Of a stretch of DNA of 44,406 bases, positions 25,202 to 34,030 are shown piece by piece. The notes under the pieces are model-generated. The model did no database searches and had not been told where the DNA came from. It saw only the letters and a list, made by a program, of their open reading frames with translations. Within the stretch, counting starts at the first letter, position 1. Each line of letters starts with the position of its first letter. The translations under genes were made by a program, and so were the position numbers. This stretch comes from Lachnospiraceae bacterium (GTDB taxonomy: Bacteria; Bacillota; Clostridia; Lachnospirales; Lachnospiraceae): the NCBI GenBank assembly GCA_017936785.1, contig JAGBEV010000050.1, positions 1-44,406 of the forward strand, read 5' to 3'.

Positions 25202-27484
25202 ATGAAAGTTGTAAAAGCTCAGTGCGGACAAGTTATTGCAAGAAAGAATGATAAGGTAAAATACTGGTACCTGATACAGGAGGGTACGGTAATACAAAAG
25301 TTTGATTTTTCTGAAGTGCGGCTGGGAAAAAACGCCATTGTCGGTATTTTGGAAAAGGATATCTTTTTGTGTGACTATATTGTGGGAGAGGATGCCACTT
25401 TAGCAGCATTTGTCTGCGAAAGTACAGAGGATTTAATGAATATACTGACGGGGCAGGAAAAGATCCGCCACATTTTTTTGAAGACAGCAATTGAGCAGCG
25501 GCACAATCTGCTGACGCTTTATTCAGATCTGTATAGCAAGGCGCGGCAATTTCATATGTTTGTAGAAAACACATATAACAACTATATAACATTTTGCGGC
25601 AAATACAAAATTGAAGAACAGAGCTTTTCCAGGATGGAACATTTTAATCCTCTGGTCATACAGCATAGGGCAGAGACATGGGAAGTAAATAACAGCATGA
25701 GCCTGATAAAGACTTATATGCAGGAATATCTGCAGCTTATGGAAAAGGATGACGGGCTTACGGTCGGCGTCATTATGGAGACCTCAGCGCAGATGCGCAG
25801 ATTTGCACAGGGAATCAGGGAGATAGAGTCATACTTGTCTTACAATAAGGACATTTTGTTTGCAGAATCTTTGTTTGCGGAATCCAGAAATGACCTGTTC
25901 AGACTTTATTTTGATTTATCAATTAAGATGTATGAGAAGAAATATGAGTTGACAGATGTAAAAGAAAATATTGATCTGATGGTGAAGTTCGCAGAAAAAA
26001 CAAAAATTTATGATGAAAAAATGGTTCAGAGACGGTTAAAAGAATTCAATAATTATGATTATGCTAAAGATGATGCCGGGGCAGCAGACGGCGGAACTGC
26101 GGGAATGGAGATGGATATTACTTCGGTAGATGCTTTGAACCATATTTTAAAATATGCCGGCTATGAGTTTGATGAAATGGAAAATATCAGTGAGCAGATC
26201 ATAGCTTACAGGAATCTTCCGGATATGTTATCCAGCGATAAGGAGGCTTATTCCCTTAGAAAAAGTATAACAACGGTATTCTATGAAATTTACTATAAAG
26301 TATTTATGCGTGCGGTAAAAGATGAAAGCACACTGACTCCGGTTCTGGAAATGTTTTTGAATTTTGGTTTTATGGATTTATCCTATGTGGGCGAGGAACA
26401 TGCAAAAGCCCTTTATAATTTATGTTCCCATCTGGACATTTGTCAGTCAGAGCACATTTATACCATTTATAAATGGCTTAAGGATATTTATCATGGCAGG
26501 AAGGAGCCGTCTAAAAATCAGTTTGATATGAATTATTCCTCCTATCTGGCAGATTTATATAAAAACGGTAAAATTTCCAAGGAACAGATAAAGGAATATT
26601 ACGAAAACCGCCAAAAGCGGGTTCAATTTGAGCTTCAGAATATGTTTGCAACCGTGAATAAGGTAACTTACGGAAGGATTTCAACATTCTGCCCGATCTT
26701 GTGTGAAAATGATCTGATCAATTCTATTGAAAAAATGCTGGTAACGGCAGAAAAGTTGGAAGAGGCATTAAATGAGATCAGAAAGATGGATTATTCCATA
26801 TTTTACCGCGAAATTCCTTTTTCGGATCCTGCAAAGGGCATAAACAGTGACAGGATCATGAAAGAGGTTCTTCCCGATATTATTCTGATGCCGAATGCGG
26901 GAACAAAAGCAATGATGTGGCAGGAAATTTCAGGTATAAAAAGTGATACACCGGCACGTTTTATGTTCCCAATTTTTACTGCTGTTGATCTAAATGAACT
27001 GATGGTGGAAACATTGGGACGGTATCGCTGGGAAATGTGCCGCAGGCTGGAAGGCGTTCACTGGAATGATGTAAGGGAAAAATCGCTGACGGCGGAATAT
27101 TGTACTTATATCCAGTTTTACCGCAATAACCGGGATCTGTCCGCAGAGGCAAAGGAAAAGCTGAAGGCTTCGTTAGCACAGGCAAAGAATAATTACCGGG
27201 AGGTATTTGTAAAGGATTATATCAACTGGATCAAATTTGAATCAAAGGGAAGCTTCAGGCTCAATAAAATAGCCAGGGATATTCTGATCCGTTATTGTCC
27301 TTTTGTAAAATCCATAAGGGATGAATTAAAAGCAAATCCCATGTACCAGACTTCTATAACAAGGTTTGAGGCTGATATGGCAAAGAAACTGCAGCGGTAT
27401 AATGCGCTGTACAATAAATATGCACAGGCGGGCGGGGAAATCACAGAAGAATTGAATGATAATCTGCTGTTTTATCAGATGTAG
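25202..27484 (+). CDS. Large protein with cyclic-nucleotide-binding-like N-terminus, function unknown
   Basis: This 760-residue protein begins with about 85 residues that read like a cyclic nucleotide-binding or cupin beta-barrel (GQVIARKNDKVKYWYLIQEGTVIQKF, then LGKNAIVGILEKD), but I see no clear phosphate-binding cassette. The remaining residues are mainly helical and charged, without membrane segments or recognised catalytic motifs; a conserved-looking region is FYREIPFSDPAKGINSD and LMPNAGTKAMMWQEI. It is probably a cytosolic signalling or scaffold protein of Lachnospiraceae. An extended -10 (TGCTATACT, 25153-25161) precedes it. The role is unknown. Confidence 0.7.
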   Translation: MKVVKAQCGQVIARKNDKVKYWYLIQEGTVIQKFDFSEVRLGKNAIVGILEKDIFLCDYIVGEDATLAAFVCESTEDLMNILTGQEKIRHIFLKTAIEQRHNLLTLYSDLYSKARQFHMFVENTYNNYITFCGKYKIEEQSFSRMEHFNPLVIQHRAETWEVNNSMSLIKTYMQEYLQLMEKDDGLTVGVIMETSAQMRRFAQGIREIESYLSYNKDILFAESLFAESRNDLFRLYFDLSIKMYEKKYELTDVKENIDLMVKFAEKTKIYDEKMVQRRLKEFNNYDYAKDDAGAADGGTAGMEMDITSVDALNHILKYAGYEFDEMENISEQIIAYRNLPDMLSSDKEAYSLRKSITTVFYEIYYKVFMRAVKDESTLTPVLEMFLNFGFMDLSYVGEEHAKALYNLCSHLDICQSEHIYTIYKWLKDIYHGRKEPSKNQFDMNYSSYLADLYKNGKISKEQIKEYYENRQKRVQFELQNMFATVNKVTYGRISTFCPILCENDLINSIEKMLVTAEKLEEALNEIRKMDYSIFYREIPFSDPAKGINSDRIMKEVLPDIILMPNAGTKAMMWQEISGIKSDTPARFMFPIFTAVDLNELMVETLGRYRWEMCRRLEGVHWNDVREKSLTAEYCTYIQFYRNNRDLSAEAKEKLKASLAQAKNNYREVFVKDYINWIKFESKGSFRLNKIARDILIRYCPFVKSIRDELKANPMYQTSITRFEADMAKKLQRYNALYNKYAQAGGEITEELNDNLLFYQM

Positions 27485-27554
27485 CAGGGAAAGCTGTTAG
27501 AACAAATGTGATTTTTTAGCTACAGACATTTAGGATCATAGGGAGGAACAGGCT

Positions 27555-28571
27555 ATGGATGGAATCGTAAAAGAAATTACTGCAAGAAAGGAAAGCTATG
27601 GAAAAAGGACAGTAAATAAAGAGGCAAAACAGGTAAGCCGGGAAGAATTTACACTGCTTCTTAGCGGTATCTCCACCTGCAGAAAAATGCCGGGGGTTCC
27701 CATTCATATGGGGTATGAAAAATTGTATCATTGTGAAGGCAGGGAGAATGAAGAGCAGGGACGGGAGCATTTGAAAAGATTGTTCGGAGTCATTGATAGA
27801 GAGTCAGTGTTAAATGCATGTATGAAAATATATTCGGGGAGCAATGAGTATGAACAGTTCATGACATTTTGGAAAAATGCTCCGTTATTTGATATTAATG
27901 AACTGCACCCGGACGGAAGAGAAGGTTTCTTCCATTGTAAGGAGCTGGCGGAAAATTTTTATCCTATTGTACAGGAAAAAGGTTTTTACGCATGGGACAT
28001 TGATCAAAGAATAGGTCTTTGCCGCAGCGCAGTGGCTTGTGGAATCATTTCAGAGGAGGATTTCTGGAAGATTACGGACGAATGGGTCAGACTGGCACAG
28101 GTATTTTATCATTCTTATGTGGAATATGCCATCAGCAGCCTTTGCGGAGCAGTATATGATATGGGCAGATATGAAGCTGATGTCAGCGGTTTTTTTGATA
28201 TTAATATGAATATTGTGGAAAGCTTATTAGGAGAAGGGGGAGCATGGCAGCGCAATCAGTGGTATGTTCCAAAAGAAAGAGAGTGGGCAGATCTGCTGGG
28301 CAGTAATCCGGGATGCTTTGTGACAAAGAAAGCCATTGAAGAAGAACAGATCGGGTATATGTATCGTGATGAACCCAATCCGGATTTTCCGGACAGCGGC
28401 TGGAGCTTCTTTGTAGGGGATGAATCTGATGAGTATGTAAATGATCCCGATCATGTGACAATATGCAGTTTAAATACCATTTGCAATCTGGAGCCGGAAA
28501 TCATGGCATATATCCATGCCGGTGTGGGAAGAAGATTCGGAAAGCAGGAAAAAGGCTGGAAAGAAGAATAG
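27555..28571 (+). CDS. DUF1266-DUF2185 fusion protein
   Basis: This 338-residue protein joins two domains. A DUF1266-like segment (about 95-235) shows AWDIDQRIGLCRSAVACGIISEEDFW. A DUF2185 (Imm33-like) segment (about 248-330) shows CFVTKKAIEEEQIGYMYRDE, SGWSFFVGDESDEYVNDPDH and EPEIMAYIHAGVG. DUF2185 proteins are grouped with immunity proteins of polymorphic toxin systems, although no toxin gene is visible here. GGGAGGAA precedes the ATG. It lies 70 bases after the 760-residue gene and may share its transcript. Confidence 0.75.
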   Translation: MDGIVKEITARKESYGKRTVNKEAKQVSREEFTLLLSGISTCRKMPGVPIHMGYEKLYHCEGRENEEQGREHLKRLFGVIDRESVLNACMKIYSGSNEYEQFMTFWKNAPLFDINELHPDGREGFFHCKELAENFYPIVQEKGFYAWDIDQRIGLCRSAVACGIISEEDFWKITDEWVRLAQVFYHSYVEYAISSLCGAVYDMGRYEADVSGFFDINMNIVESLLGEGGAWQRNQWYVPKEREWADLLGSNPGCFVTKKAIEEEQIGYMYRDEPNPDFPDSGWSFFVGDESDEYVNDPDHVTICSLNTICNLEPEIMAYIHAGVGRRFGKQEKGWKEE

Positions 28572-28597
28572 AAAGAAGAGAAGCATGCCGGTTTGGG

Positions 28598-28627
28598 TTG
28601 CGGAACACCGATGGAAAAGTGTATAAT
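28598..28627 (+). promoter_or_regulatory. Candidate promoter of the purF-like gene
   Basis: TTGCGG (28598-28603) and TATAAT (28622-28627) are separated by 18 bases, giving a start near 28634 and a leader of about 65 bases before the gene at 28700. The rest of the 128-base gap shows nothing else. Confidence 0.55.
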
Positions 28628-28699
28628 ACATTTGGTAAAAGACAGGATATGGATCATTTTGTCTGTAAAAATATATGAGCATGAAAAGAGGATAGGATC

Positions 28700-30106
28700 A
28701 TGGGTGGATTTTTTGGAGTCGCATCAAAACAGGATTGTGTGTTTGATTTATTTTTTGGAACCGATTATCATTCCCATTTAGGAACGAGACGTGGCGGAAT
28801 GACAGTATATGGAGAGGATGGTTTTAACAGGGCAATTCATAATATTGAAAATGCGCCTTTCAGGACCAAGTTTGATAAGGATAGTCATGAAATGCATGGT
28901 ACTATGGGAATCGGATGTATTTCTGATTATGAGCCCCAGCCTTTAATTGTCCGCTCTCATCATGGAACTTATGCCATTACTACAGTGAGCAAGATCAACA
29001 ATATCAATGCATTGATCCAGGGACTTTTTGCTACGGGACATGCCCATTTTCTGGAAATGAGCGGAGGAGAGATCAATGCTACGGAACTGGTAGCGGCACT
29101 GATCAACCAGAAGGAAAATCTGATCGAAGGAATTCAGTATGCCCTGAATGCGGTAGATGGTTCCTTGTCCTTACTGCTTATGAATAAACAGGGAGTTTAT
29201 GCTGCAAGGGACAAATACGGAAGAACGCCTGTAGTTATCGGAAAAAAAGACGATGCTTTTTGTGCTTCTTTTGAAAATTTTGCATATAAAAATCTGGGAT
29301 ATTCGGATTATAAGGAATTAGGACCGGGGGAAATTGTTGTTATTACCGATAAGAATTGCGTTACTCTGGTAAATCCCAATAAAGATATGAAAATCTGTAC
29401 ATTTCTTTGGGTCTATTATGGGTATCCCGCAAGCAGCTATGAGGGCTTGAGTGTGGAACAGATGCGTTATAATTGTGGGGCGAAGATGGCGAAGAGAGAC
29501 CATGTGCATCCGGATATTGTTGCCGGCGTGCCGGATTCCGGTACTGCACATGCAGTAGGATATGCAAATGAATCCGGCATTCCTTTTTCCAGACCCTTTA
29601 TTAAATATACGCCTACATGGCCACGTTCCTTTATGCCTACCATTCAGAGCAAAAGGAATCTGATCGCCAAGATGAAGCTGTTAGCAGTGGATGATCTGAT
29701 CAAGGATAAAAGTCTGCTGCTCATAGACGATTCCATTGTCAGGGGAACCCAGCTTAGGGAAACAACGGAATTTCTTTATCAGAGCGGAGCGAAGGAGGTT
29801 CATATCCGTCCGGCATGCCCGCCGCTGTTATATGGCTGTAAATATTTAAATTTCTCACGTTCTTCATCGGAGATGGATTTAATTGCCCGCCGTGTCATTG
29901 AACGTCTGGAGAATGGAAATGTTACGGATGAGGTTTTGAAGGAATATGCAGATCCCGAATCTGAAAAATATGAAAATATGGTTGAAGAAATCCGGAAGGA
30001 GTTAAACTTCACTTCTTTGAGGTTTAACAGGCTGGATGATATGCTGGATGCAACGGGACTTGATAAGTGTAAGCTTTGTACTTACTGCTGGGATGGACAG
30101 GAATAA
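28700..30106 (+). CDS. PurF-like amidophosphoribosyltransferase paralogue lacking the nucleophilic cysteine
   Basis: This 468-residue protein aligns over its full length with glutamine PRPP amidotransferase. PurF needs a catalytic Cys as its first residue after processing (Met-Cys-Gly); here the N-terminus is MGGFFGV, so that Cys is Gly. The glutaminase fold is otherwise kept (YHSHLGTRRGGM). The PRPP-binding loop LLLIDDSIVRGTQL is intact, and cysteines at KIC, YGC and CKLC fit iron-sulfur ligands. It may use free ammonia, act on another substrate, or be regulatory. The next gene is the hybrid kinase, 35 bases on. Confidence 0.85.
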   Translation: MGGFFGVASKQDCVFDLFFGTDYHSHLGTRRGGMTVYGEDGFNRAIHNIENAPFRTKFDKDSHEMHGTMGIGCISDYEPQPLIVRSHHGTYAITTVSKINNINALIQGLFATGHAHFLEMSGGEINATELVAALINQKENLIEGIQYALNAVDGSLSLLLMNKQGVYAARDKYGRTPVVIGKKDDAFCASFENFAYKNLGYSDYKELGPGEIVVITDKNCVTLVNPNKDMKICTFLWVYYGYPASSYEGLSVEQMRYNCGAKMAKRDHVHPDIVAGVPDSGTAHAVGYANESGIPFSRPFIKYTPTWPRSFMPTIQSKRNLIAKMKLLAVDDLIKDKSLLLIDDSIVRGTQLRETTEFLYQSGAKEVHIRPACPPLLYGCKYLNFSRSSSEMDLIARRVIERLENGNVTDEVLKEYADPESEKYENMVEEIRKELNFTSLRFNRLDDMLDATGLDKCKLCTYCWDGQE

Positions 30107-30141
30107 GGCAATGCTTGCAAAAGGCATGGAAGGATAGATAT

Positions 30142-33100
30142 ATGAAGAGGGGAAAACTGACAGGAATCGATGTTGTGAAGTGCTTTTTCATTGTTGCATT
30201 TCTGGGAGTGTGTCTGTATTTTATACTGGGGGAATTGTTTTTGCAGGCAGATGCTCCGGACAATGAATACAAATGTGAGGTATTTGAGGCACAGTGGAGT
30301 TTAGTAAAAGAAGACGGGACCAAGGTTCCCATAGAACTTCCGGCAAAATGTGATGCAGAACGCAATATGGTTGTAACCATAGAAGCCGAAATACCGCCCA
30401 CGGTAGAAGCCGGTTCGTATCTTTGCTTTCGCAGCTTAAAGCAGGATATGCAGATTTATGTGGATGATACTCTGAGACAAGAATATTCAACAAAAGATAA
30501 GAGACTTTTTGGAAAAGCGAGTGCAGTGGCTTATGTGTTTTTAGAGTTGGGAACAGATGATGCAGGGAAAACGATCACTGTTACAACACAGACGGATTCT
30601 TCCTATTCCGGCATCTTTCAAACCGTTTATTATGGGGAAAAAATGGGAATCTGGCATTATTTCTTCAAACAGTGCGGCGCTGAACTGGTAATTGCCTTTT
30701 TAACATTATTTTTGGGCGCTGCCAGTGTTGTGGGCAGCATTGCACTTCGAATTTGCTTTCAAAGAAAGGTTGAGCTGGAACATCTTGGATGGGGTGTTTT
30801 TCTGGCGGCTATGTGGCTGATTGCCAATTCTGTATTTCGTCAGCTGCTGTTTCCCAATATTTCTGTCATCAATGATCTGACGTTTTGTATGATCATGTTG
30901 TTTCCCATCCCATTTATGCTGTATATGGATGCGATTCAAAAAGGAAGATATGAAAAAGCATATCTGATTGTGGGATGCCTGAGTGTGTTGGATTTTGTGT
31001 CATGCACTTCTCTGCATGTGACACGTCAGAAGGACTTTACGGATACGATCGTGTATATGGTGGCTGTATGCTTTATGGCAATCCTTGTGATTGGAGTTAC
31101 AATCATTATTGATATTTGCAAAGGTTATATCAAGGAATACTATCTGGTTGCAATTGGCATTTTAGGGGCATCTTTGGCAGCCTGTGGTCAGATCGTAATG
31201 TATTTTCGGCGGACAGCTTTGTTTAATGGAGTTTTGCTGGCGGTGGGGCTGCTCTTTCTACTGATCGTTTGTGTGATCAATACAACACATAATATTTTAT
31301 ATCTGGAAAGTGAAAAAAGACGGGCAGAATCGGCTAGCGAAGCAAAGGCAAAGTTTCTGGCAAATATGTCTCATGAAATACGTACACCCATTAATGCTGT
31401 ATTGGGCATGGATGCAATGATCTTAAGAGAGTGCACAGACATACAGATCAAAGAATATGCGCTGGATATACAGAATGCAGGGCAAAATCTGTTAGCATTG
31501 GTTAATGATATTCTGGACTTATCCAAGATTGAATCCGGAAAGATGGAAATCCTTCCGGCAGAATATGATTTCAGCAGTATGATACACGATATTGTTAACA
31601 TGGTGTCCATGAAAATACAGGAAAAAAACCTGAATCTGGATGTGTCTGTTGACAGGATGCTTCCATCCCGCCTGTATGGGGATGAGATACGTATCAGGCA
31701 GATCCTGATCAATATATTAAATAATGCAGTAAAATATACAAATGTAGGAACCGTACGGCTGAGTGTAAGCGGAAATATAAAGGAAGATAAGGTTGTATTG
31801 GATTTCACCATAGAAGATACGGGAATCGGTATTAAGAAAGAGGATCTTTCCAAGTTATTTGCTGAGTTTGAGCGTATAGAAGAGCAGAGAAACCGCAATG
31901 TGGAAGGTACCGGTCTTGGCATGAGCATTACGGCGCAGCTGCTTATGATGATGGATAGTGAATTAAAGGTGGAAAGTGTCTACGGAGAAGGCTCCAAATT
32001 CTCATTTGCTTTGGAACAGGAGATCATCAATGAGGAGCCTATTGGCAATCTGGAAGACAGGATCAGGCAGCAGACTATAGATTATACCTATCAGGTTTCT
32101 TTTACAGCACCAAAAGCGCAGGTTCTGATGGTGGATGACAATGTTGTTAACCGTAAGGTTTTTGTAAATTTATTGAAAACGACCAAGGTCAATGTGGATG
32201 TGGCAGAAAGCGGCAGGGAATGTCTGGAGAAAGTCGCTGCAAAGCATTATGATCTGATCTTTTTAGATCATATGATGCCGGAAATGGATGGAATAGAAAC
32301 ACTACACCGCATGAAAGAAATGGTGGATTATCCGTGCAAGGATACACCGGTTGTGGCACTGACGGCAAATGCCATAGCCGGAGCGAAAGATATGTATCTT
32401 TCAGAAGGGTTTGATAATTTCCTGTCTAAGCCGATCATTCCGGAAAAGCTGGAGAAAATGATACAAAAAATGCTGCCACAGGAGATGATCGTACTGCAAA
32501 CCTCCAATGAGTTTCAAAAGGATATTCAGCAGAAGCAAGAGCTGCCATCCATAGAGGGAGTGGATTGGAATTATGCATTGCTGCATTTTGCAGATGAGGC
32601 GGAACTGCTTGATACGGTACATACCTTTTATCGTATGATCGATTCGGAGGCGGATTATCTGGAAAGATGTTACCATGACCTTTGCCTTAATGATAAAGAG
32701 CCGTCTGAATCACAGGAGATACTGGGTCTGTACCGGATCAAGGTACATGCCATGAAGGGATCTGCTGCGCTGATCGGAGCAATGGATCTTTCCGGTGTGG
32801 CAAGGATATTGGAATATGCTGCCCGGGATGGGAAAATGGAGATTATAAAGGCTCTAACCCAGGATTTCTTAAAAGAGTGGCGTGGGTATCGGGAGAGACT
32901 GAAGCCCTGCATTGCAGAGGAAGAAGAGAAAAAGCCCATTGAGGATTATGGAGAAATCCTTTCGTGTCTGGAAGTGCTGGGAACAGCCATGGAAGAACTG
33001 GATATCGATATATCGGATCAGAATATGAAGCAATTGAGACAATATGAGTACCCGAAGCATTTGGAAACGCTTATGAAACAGCTGGATGATGCGGTAGTTA

Positions 33101-33177
33101 ATCTGGATAGTGATCAGGCTGCCGTGTTGATTGAAGAAATTGTAGCACAGATTGAATTGATAAAAGGGGGAATATGA
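30142..33177 (+). CDS. Hybrid sensor histidine kinase with receiver and HPt domains
   Basis: This 1011-residue protein has one N-terminal membrane helix, an extracytoplasmic domain (about 35-180), a block of about seven membrane helices (about 185-395), a HisKA domain with SHEIRTP (His411), an ATPase domain (EDTGIGIKKEDL and EGTGLGMSI), a receiver with phospho-acceptor Asp709 in FLDHMMPEMDG, and a C-terminal HPt domain with KVHAMKGSAA (His869). The layout resembles 7TMR-DISM sensors. The frame opens at 30076, but GAAGGATAG supports the ATG at 30142. Its stop overlaps the following regulator gene. The signal is unknown. Confidence 0.9.
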   Translation: MKRGKLTGIDVVKCFFIVAFLGVCLYFILGELFLQADAPDNEYKCEVFEAQWSLVKEDGTKVPIELPAKCDAERNMVVTIEAEIPPTVEAGSYLCFRSLKQDMQIYVDDTLRQEYSTKDKRLFGKASAVAYVFLELGTDDAGKTITVTTQTDSSYSGIFQTVYYGEKMGIWHYFFKQCGAELVIAFLTLFLGAASVVGSIALRICFQRKVELEHLGWGVFLAAMWLIANSVFRQLLFPNISVINDLTFCMIMLFPIPFMLYMDAIQKGRYEKAYLIVGCLSVLDFVSCTSLHVTRQKDFTDTIVYMVAVCFMAILVIGVTIIIDICKGYIKEYYLVAIGILGASLAACGQIVMYFRRTALFNGVLLAVGLLFLLIVCVINTTHNILYLESEKRRAESASEAKAKFLANMSHEIRTPINAVLGMDAMILRECTDIQIKEYALDIQNAGQNLLALVNDILDLSKIESGKMEILPAEYDFSSMIHDIVNMVSMKIQEKNLNLDVSVDRMLPSRLYGDEIRIRQILINILNNAVKYTNVGTVRLSVSGNIKEDKVVLDFTIEDTGIGIKKEDLSKLFAEFERIEEQRNRNVEGTGLGMSITAQLLMMMDSELKVESVYGEGSKFSFALEQEIINEEPIGNLEDRIRQQTIDYTYQVSFTAPKAQVLMVDDNVVNRKVFVNLLKTTKVNVDVAESGRECLEKVAAKHYDLIFLDHMMPEMDGIETLHRMKEMVDYPCKDTPVVALTANAIAGAKDMYLSEGFDNFLSKPIIPEKLEKMIQKMLPQEMIVLQTSNEFQKDIQQKQELPSIEGVDWNYALLHFADEAELLDTVHTFYRMIDSEADYLERCYHDLCLNDKEPSESQEILGLYRIKVHAMKGSAALIGAMDLSGVARILEYAARDGKMEIIKALTQDFLKEWRGYRERLKPCIAEEEEKKPIEDYGEILSCLEVLGTAMEELDIDISDQNMKQLRQYEYPKHLETLMKQLDDAVVNLDSDQAAVLIEEIVAQIELIKGGI

Positions 33178-33980
33178 TGAAAAAGATACTGTTGACCGGA
33201 AAGCTGGATAGGACGACGGAAAGCCTATATGCATGTCTTTCAGAAAGGTTTCATGTACAGTTATGTGTGGAACAGCCGGAAATTATCAGAGGAATGATAA
33301 AGATCATAAAGCCGGATCTGGTAATTATCAGTTCCATGGATTTAGATGGCGTTGAAACCGAGATCTTTGATCTGCTATGGAAAAGTTTTTCAAGGATTCC
33401 GGTCCTGGTCATCTGTACAGAAGAAGAGTGCAGCCATTATCCGGGATATTTTGAAAATCCACAGATTGAAGCGTTTATAAAACCGGTCAGTAACATAAAG
33501 CTGTTTAGTAAGTGTGATGAAAGGCTTGGAATAGCAGAATCGGAACCGGCAGTTGGTGTGAATGATCCCAAGGATGCAGAAAAGGAAGAAAACGGATTAT
33601 CTGTAAAAGTAAGCAGGAAAACCATATTGGTAGTAGATGACAGCCCATTAGCCTTGCGAAGCGTTAAAGCGATGCTGGATGATAAATACAATGTGGTCGT
33701 GGCGACTGATGGAGAGAAAGCAATTACAATGATACATAAAAAGCATCCGGATCTGATTTTATTAGATTATGAGATGCCGGAAATGGATGGCAGAATGACA
33801 TTGGGAAAAATCCGGGAAGATAGTACTATGGCAGATATTCCGGTAATTTTTCTGACTGCTGTAGCAGATAAAGAACATATTGCGGCTGTATTGGGTTTGA
33901 ATCCGGTGGGATATTTTTTAAAACCACTTGAGCGGGAAAAAGTCCTGAAAGCTATTGATGAGGTATTTGTGGATAAATAA
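33174..33980 (+). CDS. Response regulator with degenerate plus functional receiver domain
   Basis: This 268-residue protein has two receiver-like domains. The second (about 142-266) is complete: LVVDDSPLA, phospho-acceptor Asp198 in LILLDYEMPEMDG, VIFLTA and FLKPLE. The first (about 1-115) has the fold pattern (KKILLTG, PDLVIISSMDLDG, VLVICTEEE, AFIKP) but lacks the acidic pair after strand 1, and the phospho-Asp position reads Ser. There is no DNA-binding or enzymatic output domain. It probably receives phosphate from the kinase HPt. It overlaps the kinase stop codon (ATGATGA). Confidence 0.85.
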   Translation: MMKKILLTGKLDRTTESLYACLSERFHVQLCVEQPEIIRGMIKIIKPDLVIISSMDLDGVETEIFDLLWKSFSRIPVLVICTEEECSHYPGYFENPQIEAFIKPVSNIKLFSKCDERLGIAESEPAVGVNDPKDAEKEENGLSVKVSRKTILVVDDSPLALRSVKAMLDDKYNVVVATDGEKAITMIHKKHPDLILLDYEMPEMDGRMTLGKIREDSTMADIPVIFLTAVADKEHIAAVLGLNPVGYFLKPLEREKVLKAIDEVFVDK

Positions 33981-34030
33981 ATATTCTTTAATGAAAATAT
34001 CAGCATATACTAAATAAAAAAGGAAATTTT

